From Micromonospora qiuiae (GTDB lineage Bacteria > Actinomycetota > Actinomycetes > Mycobacteriales > Micromonosporaceae), in assembly GCF_016863555.1 (NCBI RefSeq), contig NZ_BOPC01000012.1, forward strand, positions 29,031-93,030: 64,000 nt of DNA, given 5' to 3'. The position numbers and the translations under genes were made by a program. The notes under the pieces are model-generated. The model was not told where the DNA came from. It ran no database searches and was given only the letters and a program-made list of their open reading frames with translations. This document shows positions 10,210-18,827 of this stretch, in pieces; within the stretch, counting starts at the first letter, position 1, and every line of letters begins with the position of its first letter.

Positions 10210-11391
10210 TCACACCAGCCCGAGACTCAGGGCCAACTCAGCGATCATCGCTGGAGCCTTCGGATCACGGGCCACCTGGGCGAGGACGTCCCGGCCCGCC
10301 GGCCGGCGGCGCACCTCGTACGGTGCCAGCCGCTCCGCATTGAGCAGCACCCGCGCCGCGTTGGCCGGATCGGCGGCCTGGAGATAGGCGCGAGCGACGT
10401 CGACCAGGTGCGCGGCCCGATGCTCGACCGGCAGCGACCGCCACCCGCCCCGGCGGATCGCCTGCCTGTGTCGGGCGACGGCCGCCGGCCCATCGCCCCA
10501 CTCGACGGCGGCGGTGACCCGGGCCAATTCCACCGCAGTCGGCCCGAACGCCGTCCGGTGCAGGTCGAACCCGTCCCCCACCCGAGTCGCCATCTCGGCG
10601 GCCTCGTCCAGCAGGTCACCGCTTACCCGTTCGTCACCGGATCGGGCCGCTACCAGCCCGGCCTGCACCAGCAACGCCCCACACAGCGACAACTCCCCCG
10701 CCTCAGCGGCATCAAGATCCGGTGGAGCGATCCGGTACGCGGCGGCCAGCAGCACCGACCGCGCCTGCGTCGAGGACCGCAACACCTGCCCGAGCTGCAC
10801 CGCCGCGCACGCCATCAGCACCCGGTCATCCGCAGCGGCAGCCATCGCCCGATCCGCCGCCAACCAGGCAAGATCCGCCTCGTCCAGCTTCACCAGCAAC
10901 GCCGCCGTCACCCGGTACGCCTCCACCACCGCCACCCGGCCCGCCACCGGCTCCCGGGCATAGGCGCGCTGAACCTCGCACAGCAGGCTCGGCAGCAGCT
11001 CCACCACCTGCGGATACCGGGCATGCTGATACGCGGTCCACGCGTACCCGACGTGCTGGGCAACACGATCGGCCGGCAGCACCGGTCCCGGCCGGTCACG
11101 CATCACCTCGTACGCCGACAACGCCCCACGGATCCGCGCGATCTCCTCGCTGTGATCGGCCGCGTCGGCAGGCTGGGCGTCCTGGCCGAGCAGCGTCGCG
11201 GCGTCGACCCGCAGCACGGCGGCGATCTCCCGGATGGTCGACACCCGCTCCAACGAGCGCACCCCACGCTCGACCTTGTCGACCCAACTCTTCGACTTGC
11301 CGATGCGGTCTGCGAACGACTGCTGCGACAACCGCCGCCGCACCCGCAGATACGCCACCCGCCGACCAATCGGCACCCGATCACCGCTCAC
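10210..11391 (-). CDS. XRE-type regulator with C-terminal helical repeat region
   Basis: A 393-residue transcription-regulator-like protein. Residues ~5-70 form an HTH_XRE domain (RVAYLRVRRRLSQQSFADRI followed by KSWVDKVERG). The remaining ~320 residues are Ala/Leu-rich paired helices resembling TPR-like repeats, as in the large actinomycete regulators of this type. I chose the GTG at 11391 (MSGDRVPIG) because upstream sequence in this frame is Arg-rich and unconserved and is covered by a small gene in another frame. The gene overlaps that 54-codon ORF by 11 bp and diverges from a second XRE regulator. Target and ligand are unknown. Confidence 0.8.
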   Translation of the reverse strand: MSGDRVPIGRRVAYLRVRRRLSQQSFADRIGKSKSWVDKVERGVRSLERVSTIREIAAVLRVDAATLLGQDAQPADAADHSEEIARIRGALSAYEVMRDRPGPVLPADRVAQHVGYAWTAYQHARYPQVVELLPSLLCEVQRAYAREPVAGRVAVVEAYRVTAALLVKLDEADLAWLAADRAMAAAADDRVLMACAAVQLGQVLRSSTQARSVLLAAAYRIAPPDLDAAEAGELSLCGALLVQAGLVAARSGDERVSGDLLDEAAEMATRVGDGFDLHRTAFGPTAVELARVTAAVEWGDGPAAVARHRQAIRRGGWRSLPVEHRAAHLVDVARAYLQAADPANAARVLLNAERLAPYEVRRRPAGRDVLAQVARDPKAPAMIAELALSLGLV

Positions 11392-11545
11392 GACGACGCC
11401 ACGGCCGATCCGGCACTGCCCGAGTCGTCTCCTCGACGGGAATCCGTTCCGCCTCAGCCTGGGCAAGAATCCGCTGCTTCGCCGCTTCCCGCTCCGCCGC
11501 TTGGATCTGCTCGCCAATGCTGTCGCGGGAGTCCTTGTCGCTCAT
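11381..11545 (-). CDS. small charged hypothetical protein (54 aa)
   Basis: An ATG-initiated ORF of 54 codons (starting MSDKDSRDSIGEQIQAAER, ending PWRRRER) preceded at ideal distance by a strong Shine-Dalgarno sequence GGAGGTGG. It ends 11 bp inside the following XRE gene, suggesting coupled translation. The product is predicted to be mostly a single highly charged helix (QAAEREAAKQRILAQAEAER) with a basic tail and no signal peptide or cysteine. It is not recognised as a known family. Possibilities include a partner or antagonist of the adjacent regulator; this is inference from position only. Confidence 0.7.
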   Translation of the reverse strand: MSDKDSRDSIGEQIQAAEREAAKQRILAQAEAERIPVEETTRAVPDRPWRRRER

Positions 11546-11656
11546 TCCCACCTCCGCAGTGCTTTCGCTCCTGCCTCGTGCGGGATCTACTCTGGTAACC
11601 GCGTGACTACGCTCGGAAGTACCTCGATGCTTTCAAGACCTTTCACAGGGGTTCGG

Positions 11657-12736
11657 ATGGATGACCTCGGTGCGCAATTGAGGCACGCTCGCGTTGAGGC
11701 CGGCGTAACGCTCGCCTCCATCGCGGCGCGCACCTGCTACTCGGCCTCCCACCTGAGCAACGTCGAAGCGGGACGCCGGACCGCAACGCCGGACATCGTG
11801 CTCGCCTACGCGCGAGCGTTGGGAGAAGCCGACGTGAGACGCAGAGACCTCCTCGCCGCCGCCACCATCGGCCCGATCGCCGCCAGCGACCTCATCCGCA
11901 ACGGTTTCACCGCCGCCCTCGCCGGACACCGCGACAGCGCCGACCGCTGGCGCGACCGCGTCGACCAGTACGGCCGCGACTACATGGAAATCGGCGCGGA
12001 CTCCCTGCAAACCAGACTCGCCAACGACCTGGTGGTCATGCAACAACAACTCGACAGCCCCACCATGTGGGCCACCGCCGCCCGCGCCCTTACCACCTAC
12101 GGCAAAACCACCAGAGACCCCGCCGAAGCCATCGGTTGGTACGACACCGCCCGCATCGCCGCCGACCGCTCCGACGACCTCGCCGTCCGAGTCTGGGTAC
12201 GCGGCCGAGCCGCCATCGCCCTCGCCTACGAAGGCGCCGCACTTCCCGTCGCCCAGCGCTACGCCGACGAAGCACTCGCCCTGTCCGACCGACCATCACT
12301 CGGGCGCCTTCAAGCCCTGATGGCCCACGCACACGTCGCCGCCGGACGAGGCGACACCACCGCAGCCATCGCCGCCGACCAGGACGCCCAACGAGTCTTC
12401 GACCAGACCGCCTCACCCGACAACGAAATCTCCGACGCCGCCGTACCCGCCTGGCGTATGGCCACCTTCCGCTCCATGCTCTACGCCCGGCTCGGCATCA
12501 CCCGCACCGGCGAACAAGCCCAAACCGACGCCGACCGGCTCCGCCCCGCCACGCTCACCCGCTTCGCCACCCACATCGAACTCCACCGCGCACTCATGAT
12601 GACCAAAGCCGGCGACCGAGCCGCAGGACTGGCCTACGCCCGACAAGCCTGGACAGCACTACCAGCAGACCGCCGCTCGCAAACCCTCGGACTCGTCCTA
12701 CGCGAAGTCGAGAAAGCCGCCCGCCAGCGACGTTGA
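11657..12736 (+). CDS. XRE-type regulator with TPR-like sensor region
   Basis: A 359-residue regulator. Residues ~4-65 are an HTH_XRE domain (LRHARVEAGVTLASIAART, then SASHLSNVEAGRRT). The rest consists of helical repeats with TPR spacing (for example AIGWYDTARIAADRSDD and AQRYADEALALSDRP). The ATG at 11657 has AGGGG at a good distance; an in-frame ATG at 11627 is an alternative. It is transcribed divergently from the other XRE gene with ~110 bp between the micro-ORF and this start. Compared with its neighbours the coding strand is richer in C and A (many AAC, GAA, CGA and CTC codons), which may hint at separate ancestry. Function is unknown. Confidence 0.82.
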   Translation: MDDLGAQLRHARVEAGVTLASIAARTCYSASHLSNVEAGRRTATPDIVLAYARALGEADVRRRDLLAAATIGPIAASDLIRNGFTAALAGHRDSADRWRDRVDQYGRDYMEIGADSLQTRLANDLVVMQQQLDSPTMWATAARALTTYGKTTRDPAEAIGWYDTARIAADRSDDLAVRVWVRGRAAIALAYEGAALPVAQRYADEALALSDRPSLGRLQALMAHAHVAAGRGDTTAAIAADQDAQRVFDQTASPDNEISDAAVPAWRMATFRSMLYARLGITRTGEQAQTDADRLRPATLTRFATHIELHRALMMTKAGDRAAGLAYARQAWTALPADRRSQTLGLVLREVEKAARQRR

Positions 12737-12787
12737 CCTGCCACGGCGGCCTGATCCTCGCTTCTTAGGGCAGGGCGTCAAACCGCC

Positions 12788-12873
12788 TTGATCATCGCCG
12801 ATCGCCGTTTCGTCGTAATGGCGGTGTCCCGACCGATCGGATACCGCCGTATCGACGAAACGGAGTCGATCAA
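12788..12873. repeat. 86-bp imperfect palindrome
   Basis: Between the convergent XRE and rsmE genes lies a long interrupted inverted repeat. The outer arms are TTGATC/GATCAA, the inner arms CCGTTTCGTCG (12805-12815) and CGACGAAACGG (12853-12863), and the innermost GGCGGT/ACCGCC. It could form one large hairpin, acting as a terminator between convergent genes, or be a small dispersed palindromic element. No coding sequence is evident. Confidence 0.65.
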
Positions 12874-12891
12874 CTGGTTTGTGTGAAGTGG

Positions 12892-13626
12892 TCACCAGCG
12901 CAGTAGGCGGGTGGCGAGGACGGCCAGGGCAGCCACGCCGGCGGTGGAGGTGCGCAGCACCGAGGGGCCGAGGCGGACCGGGCGGGCACCGGCGTCTTGG
13001 AAGGCCGACAGCTCGGCCGGGGTGATGCCGCCCTCGGGGCCCACCACCAGCACGATCTCGCCGCGGTCGGGCAACTCGACGGTGGTCAGCCGGTCGGTCG
13101 CCTCCTCGTGCAGGACGTAACCGGCGGCGGCACCGGCGATCCGGCGGGCCACCGACGGGGTGGACTCGTCCGGGGCGCCGGCCACCACCGGCAGCCACGC
13201 CCGGCGGGACTGCTTCGCCGCCTCCCGGGCGGTCGCCACCCACTTACCCCGGGCCCGTACGCCCCGGTCACCGCGCCACTGCACCACCGAACGATCGGCC
13301 GCCCAGGGGACGATCTCGTCCACCCCCGTCTCGGTCATCGCCTGTACCGCCAGCTCACCCCGGTCGCCCTTGGCGATGCCCTGCACCACCACCAGTCGGG
13401 GGTTCGCCGCGTCGACGTACCCACGGCCGGTGACCTCGAGGTCGAGGGTGCCCCGGCCGACGGCGGTGACCACCGCGCTGGCCGTGCCGCCCCGACCGTC
13501 GGCGAGCAGCAGCTCCTCGCCCACCCGCAACCGCTGCACGGTGGCGGCGTGGTGTCCCTCCGGGCCGTCGAGCACCATCGAGTCGACGGTGGGCAGCGAC
13601 TCGACGAGGAACAGTGGAGCGGACAC
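12892..13626 (-). CDS. rsmE: 16S rRNA (uracil-1498-N3)-methyltransferase RsmE
   Basis: RsmE methylates N3 of U1498 in 16S rRNA of the assembled 30S subunit using S-adenosylmethionine. The 244-residue protein has an N-terminal PUA-like beta domain (about 1-70) and a C-terminal SPOUT/trefoil-knot domain with the family motifs LVVGPEGGI (about 190) and LGPSVLRTSTA (about 220). It starts 12 bp after dnaJ ends and so belongs to the hrcA-dnaJ-rsmE operon, a standard actinobacterial arrangement that places it under heat-shock control. Confidence 0.96.
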   Translation of the reverse strand: MSAPLFLVESLPTVDSMVLDGPEGHHAATVQRLRVGEELLLADGRGGTASAVVTAVGRGTLDLEVTGRGYVDAANPRLVVVQGIAKGDRGELAVQAMTETGVDEIVPWAADRSVVQWRGDRGVRARGKWVATAREAAKQSRRAWLPVVAGAPDESTPSVARRIAGAAAGYVLHEEATDRLTTVELPDRGEIVLVVGPEGGITPAELSAFQDAGARPVRLGPSVLRTSTAGVAALAVLATRLLRW

Positions 13627-13638
13627 GGGACGGGCCGG

Positions 13639-14784
13639 TCAGGCGTGGCCGTTGAAGGCGTCGCGCATCCGGGAGAAGAAGCCGCCCTGCTTGGTGAGCT
13701 CGGCGACCTCCTCGCCCCGGGTCTTGGCGAACTCCCGCAGCATCCGCTCCTGCTCGGCGTCGAGCTTGGTGGGCGTACGCACGTCCAGGTGGACGTAGAG
13801 GTCACCCCGGCCGGTGCCGCGCAGGTGCGGTACGCCCCGGGCCCGCAGCCGCAGCGTGCTGCCCGGCTGGGTGCCCGGCTTGACGTCGACCGGCTCCTCG
13901 CTGTCGAGCGTCTTGATGGTCAGCCGGGTGCCGAGCGCGGCGGCGGTCATCGGCACGGTGACCCGGCAGTGCAGGTCGTCGCCCTTGCGGGAGAAGACGT
14001 CGTGCGGCCGCTCGTGGATCTCCACGTAGAGGTCCCCGGCGGTGCCGCCACCGGGACCGACCTCACCCTGCTGGGCGAGGCGGATGCGCATGCCGTCCTC
14101 GACCCCGGCCGGGATCTTGACGGTGAGCGACCGGCGGGTGCGTACCCGGCCGTCACCGGCACAGGTCGGGCAGGGGCTCGGGATGGTGGTGCCGTAGCCC
14201 TGGCAGACCGTGCACGGCCGCGCCGAGACCACCTGGCCGAGGAAGGTCCGCTGCACCGACTGCACCTCGCCCCGGCCGCTGCATGCCTCACAGGTGGCCA
14301 GGTGGGTGCCGGCGGCAGTACCCGCCCCGGAGCAGGTGGTGCAGAGCACCGCCGTGTCGACCGTGATCGGCGCCTCGACGCCGAAGGCGGTCTCCTGCAG
14401 GTCGAGTTCCAGCCGCAGGATGGCGTCCGCCCCGGGCCGGGTACGCGGTCGCGGACCCCGACCGGCGCCGGTGGCACCGCCGAAGAACGCGTCCATGATG
14501 TCCTGGAAACCGACGAAGGGACCGGCCCCGCCGGGCCCACCCGGGCCACCGGGACCGCCACCGCCGGGCGCCAACGGGTCGCCACCGAGATCGACGATCT
14601 GCCGTTTCCGATCGTCCGAGAGGACCTCGTACGCGGCGTTTATGTCCTTGAACTTCTCCTGAGCCTCCGGATCCGGATTGACGTCCGGGTGGAACTGCCG
14701 CGCCAGCTTGCGGTAGGCGCGCTTGATCTCGTCGTCGGAGGCGCCCCGGCTCACGCCGAGAATGCCGTAGTAGTCCCTGGCCAC
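13639..14784 (-). CDS. dnaJ: chaperone DnaJ
   Basis: Hsp40 co-chaperone that delivers substrates to DnaK and stimulates its ATPase. The 381-residue protein has the J domain with HPD (FHPDVNPD, about residue 32), a short Gly-rich linker (about 70-105), four zinc-binding repeats [24 protein letters not shown] and CPTCAGDG (about 148-215), and C-terminal substrate-binding beta domains. The linkage to hrcA rather than to dnaK-grpE marks it as the DnaJ2-type copy of actinobacteria. HrcA/CIRCE control is expected through the upstream operator. Confidence 0.97.
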   Translation of the reverse strand: MARDYYGILGVSRGASDDEIKRAYRKLARQFHPDVNPDPEAQEKFKDINAAYEVLSDDRKRQIVDLGGDPLAPGGGGPGGPGGPGGAGPFVGFQDIMDAFFGGATGAGRGPRPRTRPGADAILRLELDLQETAFGVEAPITVDTAVLCTTCSGAGTAAGTHLATCEACSGRGEVQSVQRTFLGQVVSARPCTVCQGYGTTIPSPCPTCAGDGRVRTRRSLTVKIPAGVEDGMRIRLAQQGEVGPGGGTAGDLYVEIHERPHDVFSRKGDDLHCRVTVPMTAAALGTRLTIKTLDSEEPVDVKPGTQPGSTLRLRARGVPHLRGTGRGDLYVHLDVRTPTKLDAEQERMLREFAKTRGEEVAELTKQGGFFSRMRDAFNGHA

Positions 14785-14851
14785 TGCGTTCCGTGTCCTC
14801 GTGTTCGTCTCGGGTTACGCCGGTCGACGGCCCATCGCCGACCCTGACTGG

Positions 14852-15874
14852 TCAGTTCTGGGCCAGCAACTCGCCCACGTAGCGTGCCACGGCCCTCACC
14901 GTGGCGATTGTTCCGGGGTAGTCCATCCGGGTCGGTCCCAGCACGCCCATCCCCCCGACGATGGTCGCGCCCGGGCCGTACCCGGTGCTGACCACCGAAG
15001 CCGCCCGCAGGTTGTCGATCTCGTTTTCGTCACCGATTCGCACTCGTAGTGTGCTCGGTTCCACCTCGCCGATGAGCTTGAGCAGCACGACCTCCTCCTC
15101 GAGCGCCTCGAGGATCGGCCGTAGCGAGCCGTGGAAGTCCAGCAGGCTGCCGCGGGTCAGGTTCGCGGTGCCGGCCAGCGCGATCCGTTCCTCGTGCCGC
15201 TCGACGAGCGTCTCCAGCAGCACGGTGGACAGCGTCGTCATGGCCGGACGCAGGTCCGGCGGGGACTCGTCGATGAGGGCCTGCACCAGTGGCGGGGTCT
15301 CCGACAGTCGAATGCCGACCAACTTCTCGTTGGCCAGCCGACGCAGGTCGAGGACGTCGTCGGCGAGGATCGGCGCGGGCAGCTCGACCAGCCGCTGCTC
15401 GACCCGACCGGTGTCGGCGATCATCACCAGCATCAGCCGGGTGGTGGAGATCGGCACCAGCTCCAGATGCCGTACGCGGGAGCGGGCCAGGCTCGGGTAC
15501 TGCACCACGGCGACCTGGCGGGTCAACTGGGCGAGCAGCCGGACCGTGCGGTGCACCACATCGTCGAGGTCGACCGCGCCGGCCAGGAAACGCTCGATCG
15601 CCCGGCGCTCGGCCGGGCTGAGCGGCTTGACCCGGCTCAGCCGGTCGACGAAGAGGCGGTAGCCACGATCGGTGGGCACCCGGCCGGCACTGGTGTGCGG
15701 CTGCCGGATGAAGCCCTCCTCCTCCAGCACGGCCATGTCGTTGCGGACGGTGGCCGGCGACACGCCCAGTTGGTGCCGCTCGACCAGCGCCTTGCTGCCG
15801 ACCGGCTCCTGGGTGGCGACGTAGTCCTCGACGATCGCCCGGAGCACGGCGAGCTTGCGGTCGTCGAGACCCAT
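14852..15874 (-). CDS. hrcA: heat-inducible transcriptional repressor HrcA
   Basis: HrcA binds CIRCE operators and represses groE and dnaK/dnaJ-type operons; GroEL keeps it active. The 340-residue protein has an N-terminal winged helix ([19 protein letters not shown], then [21 protein letters not shown]), a GAF-like middle domain and the family C-terminal motif GPTRMDYPG. The ATG at 15874 is preceded by GGAGGTGGG. Sequence in the same frame extends upstream to 16123 but is unconserved. A CIRCE element lies 52 bp upstream, so the operon should be autoregulated. Confidence 0.97.
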   Translation of the reverse strand: MGLDDRKLAVLRAIVEDYVATQEPVGSKALVERHQLGVSPATVRNDMAVLEEEGFIRQPHTSAGRVPTDRGYRLFVDRLSRVKPLSPAERRAIERFLAGAVDLDDVVHRTVRLLAQLTRQVAVVQYPSLARSRVRHLELVPISTTRLMLVMIADTGRVEQRLVELPAPILADDVLDLRRLANEKLVGIRLSETPPLVQALIDESPPDLRPAMTTLSTVLLETLVERHEERIALAGTANLTRGSLLDFHGSLRPILEALEEEVVLLKLIGEVEPSTLRVRIGDENEIDNLRAASVVSTGYGPGATIVGGMGVLGPTRMDYPGTIATVRAVARYVGELLAQN

Positions 15875-15926
15875 CTTCCCCCACCTCCTGTCGCAGCTCA
15901 GTCCGGAGCACCCCGGCCGAATGCTT

Positions 15927-15951
15927 TGGCACTCGACTGTAGCGAGTGCCA
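15927..15951 (-). promoter_or_regulatory. CIRCE operator of the hrcA-dnaJ-rsmE operon
   Basis: A perfect inverted repeat TGGCACTC-N9-GAGTGCCA, matching the actinobacterial CIRCE consensus, located just upstream of hrcA. Established knowledge: HrcA dimers bind this site. It predicts repression of hrcA, dnaJ and rsmE at normal temperature and induction by heat shock. Confidence 0.95.
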
Positions 15952-16076
15952 GTCTACGTCGAAGGCCCCCATCGGCGCGATGATCAAGACGCACCGGGGG
16001 CGATCGGCCGATCGGAGGGCGGGAACCGCCGGTGTCGCTCTGGTGGCCGTTGCTGGCGGCACCTACCGTGACCTCC

Positions 16077-16628
16077 ATGACCGAACCACCTCGTCCCCCA
16101 GAACCCGGCGACGAACACACCACTCCACTGTCCGGGTCTCCTGGCCAGCCCGGCTATCCCCCGCCCGGCGGGTATCCGCCGCCCGGCGGCTACCCACCAC
16201 CCGGCGGCTACGGCGCCCCTGGCGGCTATCCCCCCGGCGGCGGCTACCCGCCCGGCGGCTACGGCGCACCGCCCCCTGGCTACCCCAACAACGAGGACAA
16301 GACCTGGGCGCTGATCGCCCACTTCGGCGGGGCCGCCGGCATGTTGATCGGCGGCGGTGTGCTCGGCTGGATCGCGCCGCTGATCGCGATGATCGCCCGG
16401 GGCAACCAGTCGCCGACCGCCCGCGCGCACGCGGTGTCCGCGCTGAACTTCCAACTGCTCTGGTCGATCATCGCTCTGGCGGGCTGGATCCTCAGCTGCA
16501 TCGGCATCGGCGTCCTCATCGGCTTCGCCGCGATGATCATCGGCATCGTGTTCGGCATCATCGCCGGAGTGAAGGCCAACGAGGGCCAGCTCTACCGCTA
16601 CCCGATGACGGTGAGCATGGTCAAGTGA
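16077..16628 (+). CDS. DUF4870 family membrane protein with Pro/Gly/Tyr-rich N-terminus
   Basis: A 183-residue membrane protein. Residues ~1-75 are a low-complexity tail built of GYPPPG repeats. The rest is a DUF4870 (Tic20-like) domain, with [20 protein letters not shown] and about three membrane segments ending near [11 protein letters not shown]. Proteins of this shape are widespread in actinobacteria, but the function is unknown. The ATG at 16077 was chosen because it follows directly after the non-conserved region. It is divergent from hrcA and convergent with hemW, with a strong hairpin between them. Confidence 0.87.
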   Translation: MTEPPRPPEPGDEHTTPLSGSPGQPGYPPPGGYPPPGGYPPPGGYGAPGGYPPGGGYPPGGYGAPPPGYPNNEDKTWALIAHFGGAAGMLIGGGVLGWIAPLIAMIARGNQSPTARAHAVSALNFQLLWSIIALAGWILSCIGIGVLIGFAAMIIGIVFGIIAGVKANEGQLYRYPMTVSMVK

Positions 16629-16631
16629 CCT

Positions 16632-16658
16632 CCCGCCGGCGGTCGGACCGCCGGCGGG
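16632..16658. terminator. bidirectional hairpin between DUF4870 gene and hemW
   Basis: A perfect 11-bp inverted repeat CCCGCCGGCGG/CCGCCGGCGGG with a 5-base loop in the 37-bp gap between two convergent genes. No T-run is present. It likely stops transcription from both sides. Confidence 0.65.
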
Positions 16659-16665
16659 TGGCACC

Positions 16666-17889
16666 TCATGGCAGCAGGTCGCGGACGACGGCGTCGGCGA
16701 GCAGCCGGCCGCGCAGGGTCAACACCGCGCGGCCGGCCGCGTGATCGGGCGCCGCGAGCAGACCTTCGGCCACTGCCCGGGCCGCGGCCGTCCGGCCGGC
16801 GTCGTCGAGGACGTCCAGCGGCAGCCCGGAGGCCAGCCGCAGCCGCAGCATGATCTCCTCCATCTGCGCCTCGTCGCCGGTGAGCACCTCGCGGGCCAGA
16901 CCGGGCGACCGGCCGGCGGCCAGGCGCTGGGCGTACGCCGTGGGGTGTTTGACGTTCCACCAGCGCACGCCGCCGACGTGGCTGTGCGCCCCCGGCCCGA
17001 GGCCCCACCAGTCGCCGCCGGTCCAGTAGAGCAGGTTGTGCCGGCAGCGGGCAGCCGGCGTACGGGCCCAGTTGGAGACCTCGTACCAGGAAAAACCGGC
17101 CGCGTCGAGGGTGGCCTCGGCGGCCAGGTAGCGGTCCGCCGCGACGTCGTCATCGGGGTACGGCAGCTCGCCGCGACGCATCCGGGCGGCCAGCCGGGTG
17201 CCGTCTTCGACGATCAGGGCGTACGCGCTGACGTGATCCACTCCCGCGGCCACGACCTCATCCAGTGAGGCGGCGAAGTCCTCGGCCCGCTCCCCCGGCG
17301 TACCGTAGATCAGGTCCAGGTTGACATGGTCGAACCCGGCGTCGCGGGCCTCCAGCGCAGCGGCCGTCGCGCGGCCGGCGCTGTGTCGGCGGTCGAGCAC
17401 GGCGAGCACCCCCGGCGCCGCCGACTGCATGCCCAGCGAGATCCGGGTGTAGCCGGCGGCCCGCAGTTCCTTCAGCGAAGCCGGCGTGACCGACTCCGGG
17501 TTGGCCTCGGTGGTCACCTCCGCGTCGCCGGCCAGCCCCCAGGTCCGGTCGATGGCGTCGAGGAGGCGAGCCAGGTCGTCGGCGGGCAGCAGGGTGGGGG
17601 TGCCACCGCCGACGAAGACGGTGTCCACCCGGCCCGGTGGCGTGTCGTCCAGCACCCGCGCGGCGAGTGCCAGCTCGGCCAGCACGGTGTCGACATAGCT
17701 GTCCCGGCTTCCCCCGCCGCCCAACTCGTCGGCGGTGTACGTGTTGAAGTCGCAGTAGCCGCAACGGCTGGCGCAGAAGGGCACGTGCACGTACACGCCG
17801 AAACCGCGCTCGCCGACGGCGGCGCGGGCGGACACGGGCAGCGACCCGTCGGTGGGGACTGGTTCGCCTGCTGGAAGCACACCGGGCAT
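16666..17889 (-). CDS. hemW: heme chaperone HemW (radical SAM)
   Basis: HemW is a radical-SAM family heme-trafficking protein, often mislabelled as oxygen-independent coproporphyrinogen III oxidase. The 407-residue protein has the iron-sulfur motif C39-x3-C43-x2-C46 followed by DF. The absence of a fourth Cys two residues later separates it from true HemN. Further family signatures are GGGTPTLL, EANPES and the C-terminal HemN_C region. The ATG at 17889 is used; a GTG six bases upstream would add two residues. Only 20 bp separate it from the divergent crotonase gene, so the mRNA may be leaderless or initiate inside the neighbour. Confidence 0.94.
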   Translation of the reverse strand: MPGVLPAGEPVPTDGSLPVSARAAVGERGFGVYVHVPFCASRCGYCDFNTYTADELGGGGSRDSYVDTVLAELALAARVLDDTPPGRVDTVFVGGGTPTLLPADDLARLLDAIDRTWGLAGDAEVTTEANPESVTPASLKELRAAGYTRISLGMQSAAPGVLAVLDRRHSAGRATAAALEARDAGFDHVNLDLIYGTPGERAEDFAASLDEVVAAGVDHVSAYALIVEDGTRLAARMRRGELPYPDDDVAADRYLAAEATLDAAGFSWYEVSNWARTPAARCRHNLLYWTGGDWWGLGPGAHSHVGGVRWWNVKHPTAYAQRLAAGRSPGLAREVLTGDEAQMEEIMLRLRLASGLPLDVLDDAGRTAAARAVAEGLLAAPDHAAGRAVLTLRGRLLADAVVRDLLP

Positions 17890-17909
17890 GGCCACTAGTG
17901 TGCCGTGAT

Positions 17910-18704
17910 ATGACCTCTCCCGACGCGCTCGTGCGGGTCGCCACCAGTCATGGGGTGACCACCCTCACCCTGGACAGCCCGCACAACCGCAACGCGCTCT
18001 CCACCCCGTTGATGACGGAGCTGCTGGCCGGGCTGGCTGCCGCGGTCGCCGACGAAGCGGTCCGGGTGATCGTGCTGGACCACACCGGTCCGATCTTCTG
18101 TTCCGGGGCGGACCTGACAGAGACAGCGGCGGCGTACGCCAGCGGCACGATGCCAGCCCGGATGCTGGGTGACGTGCTCGCGGCGCTCCACGAGTGCCCG
18201 AAGCCGGTGCTGGCCCGGGTCGCCGGCCCGGCCCGGGCCGGCGGGCTGGGCCTGATCGCCGCGGCCGACCTGGCGGTCTGCGCCGCCGCGGCCACGTTCG
18301 CCTTCACCGAGGTGCGGATCGGGGTGATCCCGGCGGTGATCTCGGCGACGGTGCTGCCCCGGCTGCACCCCCGGGCAGCGGCCGAGCTGTACCTGACCGG
18401 TGACACCTTCGACGGCCGGCGGGCCGCCGAAATCGGCCTGGTCACCGCCGCCGTGCCGGCCGACGAGTTGGACGGCGCGGTGCGACGCTACCGCGACGCG
18501 CTGGTACGCGGGGCCCCGGCGGCGCTGGCCGGCGCGAAAGCCCTGCTGCGCCGCCCGGCCGCCGCCGACCTGCGCGCCGAGCTGGCGGATCTGACCGCTC
18601 TCTCCACCCGGTACTTTCTCTCCGAGGACGGGGTGGAGGGGGTCGCCGCGTTCCGGGAGAAGCGCCCGCCGCGTTGGGTGGTCGAGCTCGACGGGGATGA
18701 GTAG
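17910..18704 (+). CDS. enoyl-CoA hydratase/isomerase (crotonase) family protein
   Basis: A 264-residue crotonase-fold protein, probably acting on an acyl-CoA. The oxyanion-hole segment GPIFCSGADL and the substrate loop around NRNALS are present. Of the two catalytic glutamates of classical enoyl-CoA hydratases, the one in TEVRIGVIP is retained. The first (normally in GGGxEL) is replaced, here GGLGLI, so the reaction may differ from simple hydration. The ATG at 17910 has no upstream Shine-Dalgarno, and TAGTGT at 17896-17901 would suit a -10 for a leaderless transcript. It stands alone with hemW divergent. Confidence 0.88.
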   Translation: MTSPDALVRVATSHGVTTLTLDSPHNRNALSTPLMTELLAGLAAAVADEAVRVIVLDHTGPIFCSGADLTETAAAYASGTMPARMLGDVLAALHECPKPVLARVAGPARAGGLGLIAAADLAVCAAAATFAFTEVRIGVIPAVISATVLPRLHPRAAAELYLTGDTFDGRRAAEIGLVTAAVPADELDGAVRRYRDALVRGAPAALAGAKALLRRPAAADLRAELADLTALSTRYFLSEDGVEGVAAFREKRPPRWVVELDGDE

Positions 18705-18827
18705 CGCCCGGAACGGGGAACCACCGCCGCGCCGTGGGCATCGCGGGCCGGGGTGGAACCAGACGGACGACGGCGTACTGGCCGAACGGGGACGTAGGCT
18801 TGGCGGGCCGTCGTACGGGAGGTGTGG

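Noticed and set aside
11381..11545. secreted signalling peptide for the XRE/TPR regulators
   Set aside because: The micro-protein has no signal peptide or hydrophobic segment, so a pheromone precursor role is unlikely.
12067..12768. Arg-rich plus-strand frame inside the second XRE gene
   Set aside because: It is the shifted frame of the regulator and contains runs of Arg and Pro without any domain.
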